Assembly: GCA_045593405.1 (NCBI GenBank)
Contig: JAZNWN010000001.1
Coordinates: 1 to 64,000 of the forward strand
DNA length: 64,000 bases
Reading direction: 5' to 3'
Source of the DNA: UMGS1933 sp045593405
GTDB taxonomy: Bacteria; Bacillota; Clostridia; TANB77; CAG-508
Shown one piece after another: positions 42,670-51,614 of the stretch. Made by a program: the position numbers and the translations under genes. Numbering within the stretch: the first letter of the stretch is position 1; every line of letters starts with the position of its first letter. The notes below the pieces were generated by a model. That model was not told the DNA's origin. It saw nothing but the letters and a program-made list of their open reading frames with translations, and searched no databases.

Positions 42670-42918
42670 ATGAAAAAACTTAAAGAAAAATGTGTATTGT
42701 CTGACTTAAAGGTAGGGCAAAAAGCAAGAGTTTTAAAACTTAATGAAACTAATAAAGCCATTAGAAGGCATTTATTAGATATGGGAGTGACTCGAGATAC
42801 AATAGTTACAATAAAAAAAATTGCACCTATGGGTGATCCAATAGATATTAGTTTAAGAGATTATGAATTATGTATTTGTAAGGCAGATTTGAGCAAAATT
42901 GACGTTGAAATAATTTGA
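42670..42918 (+). CDS. feoA: Ferrous iron transport protein A
   Basis: 82 residues, SH3-like FeoA: LSDLKVGQKARVLKL, RRHLLDMGVTRDTIVTIKKIAPMGDPIDISLRDYELCI. Small cytosolic partner of FeoB. Starts after GGGAGGGTG. The upstream region has a TATAAT-like -10 near 42625. Confidence 0.93.
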   Translation: MKKLKEKCVLSDLKVGQKARVLKLNETNKAIRRHLLDMGVTRDTIVTIKKIAPMGDPIDISLRDYELCICKADLSKIDVEII

Positions 42919-42939
42919 AAAAGAATGGTTATATTGCTA

Positions 42940-43020
42940 GGCAGAATTTATTCGAAAGGCAAGGGCGCATACGTGTGTATGTAACCGCGTTTCGAATGAA
43001 TTCTAACAACGCAAGATGGG
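42940..43020. repeat. Palindromic element between feoA and feoB
   Basis: AGAATTTATTCGAAA...TTTCGAATGAATTCT with an inner CATACGTGTGTATG hairpin and flanks GCAAGGGCGC/GCAAGATGGGC. A GC-rich, structured insert that separates two co-functional genes. No other copy in the window. Confidence 0.6.
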
Positions 43021-43054
43021 CATTATTTTTCAAATTTAAAGAAAGGAGAAAAAT

Positions 43055-45160
43055 ATGAAAATAGGTTTAGTTGGTAATCAAAATAGTGGAAAAACTACAT
43101 TGTTCAATTTACTAACCGGAATGAATGCAAAGATTGGAAACTGGCCAGGGGTAACAATAGAAAAGAAAAGTGGAACAATTAAAAACACAGATTATGAAAT
43201 AACAGATTTACCAGGAATATATTCTTTAAGTCCATATAGCCAAGAAGAAGATATTTCAAGAAAATTTATTTTTGAAGAAAAACCAGATGTAATTATAAAT
43301 ATAGTAGACAGTACATCTTTAGAGAGAAGTTTGTATCTTACTACTCAACTATTAGAACTTGATACAAAAGTTATTGTCGCATTAAATATGGCAGATATTT
43401 TAGAAAAAAGAGGGATAAAAATAAATATAAAAAAATTAGAAGAAATTCTTGGCGCAAAAGTATTAAAAATTTCTGCATTAAAAGGAACAGGAATAGAAGA
43501 ACTAATTAAGGAAATAAAAAATACTAAAAAAGAAGAAGCAATACCAATATATGATCAAAATATTGAAAATACTATAAATCAAATAACAAAAATATTACCA
43601 AAAGAGATGGTTCATAAAAGATTTGTTTCAGTTAAATTGTTAGAAGAGGATGAGAGATTTAAAAGCTTGAATACACCAAGTATAAAAAAATTATCTAATG
43701 AATTATTAAAAAATTATGAAACAGATTTGGAAGAAACTATTGCAACCCAAAGGTATAAATTTATAGAAGATGTAAAAGACAAATCATTTAAGAAAGTAAA
43801 ACAAAGTGATACAATATCTGATAAACTAGATAAAATATTTTTAAATAAATGGTTAGCTTTTCCTATATTTGTAATTATAATGTTTTTAGTTTATTATTTG
43901 TCAGTTGGGATAGTTGGAAGTTTTACAGTTGATTGGGTAGCAGGTATAATGGAAACATTTGGTGAAGTTGTTGGAGGCTTCTTGGAAAGCATTGGTACAT
44001 CAGAATGGGTAAATAGTTTAGTTGTAGATGGAATTATAGCAGGAGTAGGAGCAGTTTTGGGCTTTGTACCTCAATTAATAATTTTATTTATATGTATTTC
44101 AATTTTAGAAACAACAGGATATATGTCAAGAATAGCTTTATTATTAGACAGGTTGTTTAGAAAAATTGGATTAAGTGGAAAAAGCTTAATACCTTTTATT
44201 GTTGGTTCAGGCTGTAGTGTGCCAGGAATTATGGGAACAAGAATAATAGAAAATCAAGATGAAAGAGAAATGACAACTATACTTACTCCTTTTATTCCTT
44301 GTAGTGCAAAGTTGCCAATAATATCATTGTTTTCAGGATATTTCTTTGGAGAAAATTCAGGAGTGGCCTCTGCTTCATTATATTTCTTTGCAATTATTAT
44401 AATTATTATAAGTGCATTGATTATGAAAAAATTTGTATATAAAAATACAAGTAGTACATATATATCTGAATTACCAGAATATAAATTACCTAGTGCAAAA
44501 TATATTGCAAAAGATGTATTTGATAAAGTAATAGCATTTATTAAAAGAGCAGGAAGTGTTATTCTAATATGCTCAATAGTAATATGGTTTTTACTATCAT
44601 TCTCGACTAGTTTTGAATATGGAATAGATGTGGAAGATAGCATATTAGCTTCAGTTGGTAAGAAAATTTCTTGGATATTCTATCCAATGCTTGGAGAAAA
44701 TAGTTGGGGTCTGGCTGTATCTGCTGTTCAAGGATTAGTTGCAAAAGAACAAGTAATATCTTCAATGTCTGTAATTGCAGGACTAGCAGAAGAAGCTGAA
44801 CAAGGAAGTCAAATATTTGGAAGTGATGGTATATTTGGGTTCTTTACAGCATCATCGGCTTATGCGTTTATGGTATTTAATTTGTTTAGTGCACCATGCT
44901 TTGGAGCAATAGGAGCAATGAGAAGAGAACTTGGAAGAACGGAAAAAATGTTAAAAGCAATAACATATCAAACAGTTTTTGCTTGGTTTTTAGCTACATT
45001 TGTATATCAAATAGGAAGTAGAATTGAAAATGGAACATTTAACCTAGCGAATGTAATTGTAATTTCAGTTATAGCAATAATTGTTGTGGCTATTCTATTA
45101 AAAAGCAATAAAAGAAAAGAATGTGCAGGTTGTCCATATTGTAATTCATGTAACAAATAA
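43055..45160 (+). CDS. feoB: Ferrous iron transport protein B
   Basis: 701 residues. N-terminal G domain with G1 GNQNSGKTT, G3 DLPG, G4 ALNMAD and a GDI-like helical region. Then a polytopic membrane domain with the Gate motifs (IVGSGCSVPGIMGTR, FTPFIPCSAKLPIISL as TPFIPCSAKLP) and VAKEQVISSM. The C-terminus ends CAGCPYCNSCNK, a Cys-rich tail seen in many clostridial FeoB proteins. Takes up Fe(II), needed for the Fe-S rich metabolism here. GAAAGGAGA site. Confidence 0.96.
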   Translation: MKIGLVGNQNSGKTTLFNLLTGMNAKIGNWPGVTIEKKSGTIKNTDYEITDLPGIYSLSPYSQEEDISRKFIFEEKPDVIINIVDSTSLERSLYLTTQLLELDTKVIVALNMADILEKRGIKINIKKLEEILGAKVLKISALKGTGIEELIKEIKNTKKEEAIPIYDQNIENTINQITKILPKEMVHKRFVSVKLLEEDERFKSLNTPSIKKLSNELLKNYETDLEETIATQRYKFIEDVKDKSFKKVKQSDTISDKLDKIFLNKWLAFPIFVIIMFLVYYLSVGIVGSFTVDWVAGIMETFGEVVGGFLESIGTSEWVNSLVVDGIIAGVGAVLGFVPQLIILFICISILETTGYMSRIALLLDRLFRKIGLSGKSLIPFIVGSGCSVPGIMGTRIIENQDEREMTTILTPFIPCSAKLPIISLFSGYFFGENSGVASASLYFFAIIIIIISALIMKKFVYKNTSSTYISELPEYKLPSAKYIAKDVFDKVIAFIKRAGSVILICSIVIWFLLSFSTSFEYGIDVEDSILASVGKKISWIFYPMLGENSWGLAVSAVQGLVAKEQVISSMSVIAGLAEEAEQGSQIFGSDGIFGFFTASSAYAFMVFNLFSAPCFGAIGAMRRELGRTEKMLKAITYQTVFAWFLATFVYQIGSRIENGTFNLANVIVISVIAIIVVAILLKSNKRKECAGCPYCNSCNK

Positions 45161-45161
45161 A

Positions 45162-45197
45162 ATTACCCCAGTAAGATTTCTTACTGGGTATTTTTTG
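45162..45197 (+). terminator. feoB terminator
   Basis: TACCCCAGTAAGA, TT, TCTTACTGGGTA then TTTTTTG. Confidence 0.9.
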
Positions 45198-45369
45198 TTG
45201 GAGGATTTACTTTTCATATTTATCGTATTCCCATTTATTAAAATCGTCAATGGAAAATTTATTAAAAAAATTTAAAAAAATATTGTAAAAAAATGTTATA
45301 TATGATATAAAAAAAATATTAATATTATCGTGAATTTACACGAATGAAAAAGGGGAGGATTATAAAAAA

Positions 45370-47457
45370 ATGAAAATAAAAAGGATTTTATTATTAATGT
45401 CAATATTTTTATTTGTATTAGCTTTAGCTATTATACCAAATAAAGTATTAGCAACAGAAATGAGTGAAGAGTTTAAGAACATTTTAAATGATGAAGGCGA
45501 ACTAGTTGTAACAGATACCACTATGTATGAAGACAAAGTTATGTTTTTATGGGAGTACTTACTAAATTATGGTACGAGTGATTATAGCTTTGCTGTAAAC
45601 TATTATAATGAAGAAGATGATACTTGTAGCATTTCAATAACTCATACTGATGAAACACATACAGTACCAGTTGTATATGAAGAGAAATATAGTGATGAAT
45701 TTAAAACTATATTAAAAGATGGAAAAATAGAATTACCAACTTCTAGTAAAAATTTTTCAGCAGAGTGGATAGAAACTTATTTACAAAGATTAGGTGATGA
45801 AAATTATTTTTTTGAAATCGCTAGTTATTATGATTATGAAAAAGGTGACTATATTAAACTTATAAATGAAGATAATACTAAAGCAACTGTAGTAATGAGA
45901 GAAAATGGAGGAAGTAAGTCTGAACGACATATAATTGAGTTTGTAAAAGTAACAGAACAAAGTGAAAATTATAAAAAATACTTGAATGAAGATGGTAAAT
46001 TAGTAGTAAATGGTATTAAACCATCAAATGAAATGGAGTTTGTTGTTTTATTTGAATTATTAATCTGGAAAGAAGATCTTGATATGGGATGGGGATATAT
46101 AGCAGAAGATTTTTCGTCTTGTGATTTTACAGTTAATAATGAAACACATACAGTTGAAATTGTATATAACTATGATAGTTCAGTAAAGAGCAAATTACAA
46201 AGTTTAATAAATAATTTCCCAGAAGATATAGAATACTTTACAGTTCAAGATATGGAATTAATAAATTATTGGGTAAATACAATAGATAATGATGATGTAA
46301 ACACTTTAGCTGGATATTCTGGAGAATTAAAATCATATATAAATAATTATAATGTAAAATTAATTGTTGACACTCGTGCTGGATGGGATACAGCTTTTAT
46401 GACAGCTAGAGCTGGTATGTCATTAATTACTCATAATGATATTGCTTATTATGCTAGTCATTGGTTAGGTGCGCAAGGAAAACATATAATTTATGTACCT
46501 AATGAAACAGGAGATTCTAAAGATGAGCTTATAGCAGCTGCTCAAAAAAGAATAAATGAATATTTAGGAGATGAAAATATAGTAACAGTATCTTATGCTG
46601 GAAAAGCTGATAGGGTTCATGCACAGTTTGAGTATGAATATTATAGAGACTGGTGGGAAATAGAAAATCCTAATATGACTCTTGATGAGTTTATAGCAGA
46701 AAATTATCCAGAAGGAATTGACCTTAGTGAGCCTATGACAGGTATTGAAAATCTTAATGCTAATGATGATGTATTTAAAGTAACTGTAAAAGTAGGAGAT
46801 ATAGAAAGAAGTTTTAATATTTTTATTAAAAAAGATAGTTCAAAAATGATTTTACCTACATATGCTACAGCTGATATGAAAACAAATGTTGAAATAAGTA
46901 CAGAATCTTCTTCAATTCCATTAGACACACAAGTTCAAGCTAATAAATTGACAAGTGGAACAGAATATGAAAGAATTGTAAATATACTAGAAGTAGAAGA
47001 TAATGCTACTTATGATTTAAAATTATATTCTAATTCATTAAAAGAATTTGTTACAAAACTTGAAGATGGAACATTTGAAGTAAAAATACCAATACCAGAG
47101 GAATTAGAAGGCAAAACATTAATTGTATATTATGTTGATGAAAATGATAATGTAACAGAACATGAAGTAACTGTTAAAGATGGATTTGCATCATTCGAAA
47201 CAGACCACTTTAGTACTTATGTGTTAGCAGAAAAAGTGGAAGAAGATAATAATACAGATGACACTGATTCTGGAAATGCAAATACTGGAAATCCAACTGG
47301 TAGTGGAAGTAGTAGCGAAGAAACAAATAATAACCATACAGCTACAGGAAAAAACCCACAAACTGGAGATAATATAATATTATTTGTAGCAGTTTTAGTA
47401 ATTGCAGTAGTAGGTATTCTTACAACAACAATACTAAAAAAACATAAAAACAAATAG
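45370..47457 (+). CDS. Cell-wall anchored surface protein with NPQTG sorting signal
   Basis: 695 residues. Signal peptide at 1-29 (ending KVLA). Three related N-terminal repeats of about 95 residues, each opening with (S/Y)xxFKxxLxxDGxL-type phrases and ending in HTVxxVY. A middle region from about 275, a beta-rich domain near 540-620 (FVTKLEDGTFEVKIPIPEELEGKTL), a Ser/Gly/Asn linker, then NPQTGD, a membrane segment and KKHKNK. NPQTG fits the sortase B signal (NPQTN-like) and a class B sortase gene follows directly, so this is very likely its substrate. Ligand unknown. GGGGAGG site. Confidence 0.85.
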   Translation: MKIKRILLLMSIFLFVLALAIIPNKVLATEMSEEFKNILNDEGELVVTDTTMYEDKVMFLWEYLLNYGTSDYSFAVNYYNEEDDTCSISITHTDETHTVPVVYEEKYSDEFKTILKDGKIELPTSSKNFSAEWIETYLQRLGDENYFFEIASYYDYEKGDYIKLINEDNTKATVVMRENGGSKSERHIIEFVKVTEQSENYKKYLNEDGKLVVNGIKPSNEMEFVVLFELLIWKEDLDMGWGYIAEDFSSCDFTVNNETHTVEIVYNYDSSVKSKLQSLINNFPEDIEYFTVQDMELINYWVNTIDNDDVNTLAGYSGELKSYINNYNVKLIVDTRAGWDTAFMTARAGMSLITHNDIAYYASHWLGAQGKHIIYVPNETGDSKDELIAAAQKRINEYLGDENIVTVSYAGKADRVHAQFEYEYYRDWWEIENPNMTLDEFIAENYPEGIDLSEPMTGIENLNANDDVFKVTVKVGDIERSFNIFIKKDSSKMILPTYATADMKTNVEISTESSSIPLDTQVQANKLTSGTEYERIVNILEVEDNATYDLKLYSNSLKEFVTKLEDGTFEVKIPIPEELEGKTLIVYYVDENDNVTEHEVTVKDGFASFETDHFSTYVLAEKVEEDNNTDDTDSGNANTGNPTGSGSSSEETNNNHTATGKNPQTGDNIILFVAVLVIAVVGILTTTILKKHKNK

Positions 47458-47469
47458 TTTTTGATATAA

Positions 47470-47500
47470 TAAATAGACTAGCAAGACAATAGCTAGTCTA
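47470..47500 (+). terminator. Hairpin between the surface protein and sortase genes
   Basis: AATAGACTAGC, AAGACAATA, GCTAGTCTATTTTAG. It may lower sortase expression relative to the substrate. Confidence 0.75.
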
Positions 47501-47526
47501 TTTTAGTAAAAGGGGCATTATATTTT

Positions 47527-48282
47527 ATGGAAAAAAATTCTAAGAAAAAAAATAAAAGTATAGTTATTTTATCTATATTAAGAATAATCTTTATTATAGC
47601 ATTAATTATATCCATAATATATATCATAAAATGGTATATAGATAGTAAACAAAACAAAGTAATAGAACAAAAAGTCTCAGAAGCAATAACGATAGAAAAT
47701 AAAGAAGATAGCAAAGATAATGAATATAAAATAGATTTTGAAAAGTTAAAAGAGATTAATAATGAAATAGTAGCTTGGTTAAAAGTAAGAGGCACAGATA
47801 TAGAGTATTCAGTAGTACAAGCAGATGATAATAATTATTATTTAAAAAGAAATTTAAAAAAAGAATACAATATTGCTGGATGGGTCTTTGCTGATTATAA
47901 AAATAAACTTGATGGAACAGATAAAAATATAATAATATATGGGCATAACATGAGAGATGATTCAATGTTTGGAACTTTAAAAAATGTTTTGAAAGAACAA
48001 TGGTATAATAATCAAGAGAATTATATAATTAATTTTATAACGGAAAACAGACAAGAAAAATATCAAGTGTTTTCCGTTTACCAAATAGTAAATGAAGATT
48101 ATTATATAGATACAGAGTTTGAAAATAATGAGTTTGAAGATTTCATAAAAACATTAAAGAGTAGAAGTATAAAAGATTTTAATATAGAAGTAACAAAAGA
48201 AGATACTATATTAACTCTATCTACTTGTGCAAATAATAATAAATATAGAGTAGTATTACATGCTAAAAAAATACAGGAATAA
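47527..48282 (+). CDS. srtB: Class B sortase
   Basis: 251 residues. N-terminal membrane anchor (about 13-34), then a class B catalytic domain: DIEYSVVQADDNNYYLKRN, GWVFADYKNKLDGTDKNIIIYGHNMRDDSMFGTLK (catalytic His), and TLSTCANNNKYRVVLHAK (Cys and Arg). SrtB enzymes attach one or few dedicated proteins; the NPQTG protein upstream is the obvious partner. AAAAGGGGC ribosome site. Confidence 0.93.
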   Translation: MEKNSKKKNKSIVILSILRIIFIIALIISIIYIIKWYIDSKQNKVIEQKVSEAITIENKEDSKDNEYKIDFEKLKEINNEIVAWLKVRGTDIEYSVVQADDNNYYLKRNLKKEYNIAGWVFADYKNKLDGTDKNIIIYGHNMRDDSMFGTLKNVLKEQWYNNQENYIINFITENRQEKYQVFSVYQIVNEDYYIDTEFENNEFEDFIKTLKSRSIKDFNIEVTKEDTILTLSTCANNNKYRVVLHAKKIQE

Positions 48283-48374
48283 ATAAAATAATTAAAAAAT
48301 ACTACCCAAATTTAAAAATATATGTTAAAATATATCGGTGAATTAAATTTTTAATAAAAAGGGAGAGTGAAAAC

Positions 48375-49100
48375 ATGTCAGGACATAGCAAATGGCATAA
48401 TATTCAAGCGAAAAAAGGAAAAGCAGATGCAGCAAGAGGAAAGATATTTACAAAATTAGGTAGAGAATTATTAATGGCTGTAAAACAAGGTGGACCAGAT
48501 CCAGCAGGAAATGCAAAACTTCGAGATGTTATTGCAAAATGTAAATCAAACAATATGCCAAATGATACAATTAATAATGCAATAAAAAGAGCAGCAGGAG
48601 CAAATAACAGTGAAAATTATGAAGAAATTACATATGAAGGATATGGACCAAATGGTGTTGCTGTAATTGTAAATGCATCAACAGATAATAAAAATAGAAC
48701 AGCAGCAGATGTAAGACATGTATTTGATAAATTTGGTGGAAACTTAGGAACAGCAGGATGTGTTTCTTATATGTTTGAAAGAAAAGGTGTTATTGTAATT
48801 GAAAAAACATCAACAACTTTAAGTGAAGATGATTTAATGATGCTTGCTTTAGATAATGGTGCAGATAACATGGAAACAGACGAAGAAATCTATGAAATAA
48901 CATCTGATCCAGCAGAGTTTTCTACATTAAGAGAAGCTTTAGAAACTAATGGATTAACATTTGCACAAGCAGAAATTCAAATGGTTCCAAGTACATATGT
49001 TTCATTAGATGAAAATGGAGTAAGAAGAATGGAATTATTACTAGAAAAATTAGATGAATTAGATGATGTAATAGAAGTATTTCATAATTGGGAAGAATAG
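48375..49100 (+). CDS. yebC: YebC/PmpR family (TACO1) protein
   Basis: 241 residues. SGHSKWHNIQAKKGKADAARGKIFTKLGREL is the diagnostic start, followed by PDPAGNAKLRDVIAKCKSNNMPNDTI, EGYGPNGVAVIV and the acidic end. Family members act as transcription regulators or help ribosomes translate proline-rich stretches (YebC/TACO1). Uses CGA as arginine in LRDV. GGGAGAG site. Confidence 0.95.
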   Translation: MSGHSKWHNIQAKKGKADAARGKIFTKLGRELLMAVKQGGPDPAGNAKLRDVIAKCKSNNMPNDTINNAIKRAAGANNSENYEEITYEGYGPNGVAVIVNASTDNKNRTAADVRHVFDKFGGNLGTAGCVSYMFERKGVIVIEKTSTTLSEDDLMMLALDNGADNMETDEEIYEITSDPAEFSTLREALETNGLTFAQAEIQMVPSTYVSLDENGVRRMELLLEKLDELDDVIEVFHNWEE

Positions 49101-49107
49101 AATTTTG

Positions 49108-49183
49108 TGTAGGGGTCGGTCTTGACCGACCCGAAAATAAATATATTATAATCATAACGGGCTGGTCTTGACCAGCCCCTACA
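49108..49183. repeat. TGTAGGGG repeat pair split by 27 bases
   Basis: Left half TGTAGGGGTCGGTCTTGACCGACCC, right half GGGCTGGTCTTGACCAGCCCCTACA, spacer AT-rich. The stems differ between halves. Lies between convergent genes. Confidence 0.88.
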
Positions 49184-49186
49184 AAT

Positions 49187-50413
49187 TTATAATGTAATCA
49201 ATTTATTTGTTAAATCCAAATTTGCTTTTGGATTTTTTTTGTAACCCAAAGTATAAATATTGCTTGCAAACATATCTTTCTCAAGCATTTTTTTTAATAT
49301 TTTATTTTTATTTGTATCTAAAAATTTCTTAGGAGAAGTAACAATATTCAATTTCTTATTTGTTTTTGATATTTTAGATAGTAGCTCTTTTCCTTTTTGA
49401 TTTACTCCAAGTACACGGATGTAGGGAAGAACTTTATAAGAATCTTCAATATCTTTTTTAGTAATGTTTAATAAAACGTATAATAAAATTCTATTAATTC
49501 TTGTCATGGTATATCTTTTTGATTTAATCATATTAGTTAAATCTACTAATGTATTACAAGAGTCAGAGGCTTTTTTAATTTTATTTTCTAAACCTTCAGA
49601 AACATCAGGGAGGATTGATATTTCTTGGGTACTCATAGTTCTTAATTTATATAGAATTGCTTGCTCAAAAGTAGCAATTCCGGGAACGAATTCATTTTTT
49701 GAAATTTTATCTTGCAAAATTTTATAAGAAGCTTTTGGCATACATTTTTCAAGATTTTCACCATTTGCAATCCCTTGTCTAATTGCAGTTGCACTAGGAT
49801 AAAAATCTTCTAGATCAGTACTATTATATTTTGATCCTTTTCTTGTAACTGTAACTGCACTTAATCTAGCTTTTTGTTTTTGTATGGCTTTCAAATATTC
49901 TATTCCTAAAATATTATTAGATTCAGAAAGTATATTTGCATATTTGCGAATATCATTTAAATACATTAAAAGAGCATGTTCACGTGCTTTTGGAAATGAT
50001 ACTCCTAAGGAAAGCTCATGATTTAGTATAGATAAATATTCTGGTGGTTCTTGAACTAAAACTTTTGCAATTTCATTTAAAACAGAAATGTTTCCAGATT
50101 CACTTCCAAAAGAAATAGTAGTATCCATGTTTAAGCTATTTAAAATTTTTATAGCTCCCATAGCAAAATTTTCAGCACTTGAAATACTATACACTAAAGG
50201 TAATTCAATTACTAAATCAACACCATTTTTTAAGGCCATTTCAGCTCTAGACCATTTATCTATAATTGCTGTATCTCCACGTTCTACAAAATTACCACTC
50301 ATAATTGCAACTGTATAGTCAGGTTTAATAATTCTTTTAGATTCTTTTAAATGATATAAATGACCTAAATGAAATGGATTATATTCACTTACTATTCCTA
50401 ATATTTTATCCAT
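49187..50413 (-). CDS. tmcAL: tRNA(Met) cytidine acetate ligase (TmcAL/YlbM-like)
   Basis: 408 residues. Nucleotidyltransferase start GIVSEYNPFHLGHLYHLKESKR (HxGH motif), VAIMSGNFVERGDTAIIDKWSRAEMAL, LVIELPLVYSISSAENFA and SFGSESG. The family makes N4-acetylcytidine at the wobble base of elongator tRNA-Met using acetate and ATP, keeping AUA codons accurately read, relevant in such an AT-rich genome where ATA is common. The C-terminal helical part contacts tRNA. AGGAGT site. Confidence 0.9.
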   Translation of the reverse strand: MDKILGIVSEYNPFHLGHLYHLKESKRIIKPDYTVAIMSGNFVERGDTAIIDKWSRAEMALKNGVDLVIELPLVYSISSAENFAMGAIKILNSLNMDTTISFGSESGNISVLNEIAKVLVQEPPEYLSILNHELSLGVSFPKAREHALLMYLNDIRKYANILSESNNILGIEYLKAIQKQKARLSAVTVTRKGSKYNSTDLEDFYPSATAIRQGIANGENLEKCMPKASYKILQDKISKNEFVPGIATFEQAILYKLRTMSTQEISILPDVSEGLENKIKKASDSCNTLVDLTNMIKSKRYTMTRINRILLYVLLNITKKDIEDSYKVLPYIRVLGVNQKGKELLSKISKTNKKLNIVTSPKKFLDTNKNKILKKMLEKDMFASNIYTLGYKKNPKANLDLTNKLITL

Positions 50414-50504
50414 AAAAAACTCCTAAATTATTGCATTTGTAAATTATTTACTGATATAATATCATAAACAAAATGTTATCGCAAGAGATTAGATAAATAC
50501 TTCG

Positions 50505-50645
50505 AAGAAATGGCAAGAGAGCCCCTTTAATAAGGGGGCAGTCACCGTTAGGTGACTGGGGGTTCTTTCTAAGGAGTTTTAAGAACCCTCCGTCAGCCTT
50601 CGGATGCCACCTCCCTTGTTAAAGGAGGTTTCTTGCAAGGTCATC
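50505..50645. repeat. Large multi-arm GC-rich palindromic element
   Basis: Outer arms GGCAAGAGA/TTTCTTGC; inner arms CCCCTTTAATAAGGGGG, CAGTCACCGTTAGGTGACTG, GGGTTCTTTC...AAGAACCC, and CAGCCTTCGGATG, CCTCCCTTGTTAAAGGAGG. It fills the spacer between tmcAL and rnhA. Similar elements are frequent in gut clostridia as I recall; no second copy in this window. Confidence 0.75.
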
Positions 50646-50670
50646 GAAGCATAAATAAAGGAGAAATATT

Positions 50671-51111
50671 ATGAACAAAGAAGTTATAATCTATACAGAT
50701 GGAGCATGTTCTGGAAACCCAGGTCCAGGAGGATGGGGAACAATACTTATGTATAAAGATTCAAAAAAAGAAATAAGTGGATATAAAAAAGATACTACTA
50801 ATAATGTAATGGAAATAACAGCTGTAATAGAAGGCCTGAAATTATTAAAAGAACCTTGTAATGTTCAAATTTATAGTGACAGCGCGTATGTAGTAAATGC
50901 ATTTAATCAGCATTGGATAGAAAATTGGATTAAGAAAAACTGGCAAAACTCAAAAAAAGAACCAGTAAAAAATAAAGAACTATGGCTAGAATTATATGCA
51001 TTAGTAAAACAACATGAAGTTGAATTTATAAAAGTAAAAGGACATAGTGATAATGAATTTAATAATAGATGTGATGAATTAGCAAGAAATGCAATAACAG
51101 AAAATCAATAA
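50671..51111 (+). CDS. rnhA: Ribonuclease HI
   Basis: 146 residues, normal length. IYTDGACSGNPGPGGWG (first Asp), MEITAVIEGL (Glu), YSDSAYVVNAF (Asp), and the closing VKGHSDNEFNNRCDELAR (His and Asp): the full catalytic set. Removes RNA from RNA-DNA hybrids. Basic handle region WIKKNWQNSKKEPVKNK present. GGAGAA site. Confidence 0.96.
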   Translation: MNKEVIIYTDGACSGNPGPGGWGTILMYKDSKKEISGYKKDTTNNVMEITAVIEGLKLLKEPCNVQIYSDSAYVVNAFNQHWIENWIKKNWQNSKKEPVKNKELWLELYALVKQHEVEFIKVKGHSDNEFNNRCDELARNAITENQ

Positions 51112-51118
51112 ATAAAAA

Positions 51119-51161
51119 TACCTTAACACTTCATAATAATGATGTGTCAAGGTATTTTTTT
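51119..51161. terminator. rnhA terminator
   Basis: AATACCTTAACAC...GTGTCAAGGTATTTTTTTG; A-run on the left side makes it usable in both directions. Confidence 0.88.
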
Positions 51162-51188
51162 GTTCAAATGAACCTCATGGAATTTTGA

Positions 51189-51365
51189 TTACTCCTTGGT
51201 AAAAACTAAGTAAGCATTGTGTTTTTCGTATGCAGCACCAGCTGTACAAGATAAAGCAGTCAGCTTAAAACCCTTACGATTCATTTCAGAAGTGATTTTC
51301 TGAATATCATCTACAAGATGATATCCACCTTCTTTCATATGTACATACTTAATCTGTTGTTCCAT
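51189..51365 (-). CDS. Small conserved-looking protein (58 aa)
   Basis: Starts at 51365 after GAAAGGGGC. MEQQIKYVHMKEGGYHLVDDIQKITSEMNRKGFKLTALSC...YLVFTKE resembles short DUF4177-like proteins. Codon use (CTG, AAG, TAC, GGT) differs from neighbouring genes, so perhaps acquired. Contains no CGG. Overlapped by nothing; shares a terminator with rnhA. Confidence 0.6.
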   Translation of the reverse strand: MEQQIKYVHMKEGGYHLVDDIQKITSEMNRKGFKLTALSCTAGAAYEKHNAYLVFTKE

Positions 51366-51464
51366 GATTTTGCCCCTTTCTTTAAATTTAGTATTGCATA
51401 ATAAGTATAAAGAGGTTCAATTGTTAACATAAGTATTTTAACATAATATATAAATTTTTGCAAA

Positions 51465-51487
51465 TGTAGGGGCGATTTTAATCGCCC
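51465..51487. repeat. TGTAGGGGC repeat, one half
   Basis: TGTAGGGGCGATTTTAATCGCCC; the same stem as at 22258. Confidence 0.85.
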
Positions 51488-51614
51488 GTGTTTCGAAGAT
51501 ATATTTTTAAATATTGGCATTTCTACAATTTTATTAAAAAAAAGTTGATTTTTATTTTTTTTTGATATATAATATCACACGGTTAAAAAAAGAAAAAAGA
51601 AAGAAGGTTTGTTT

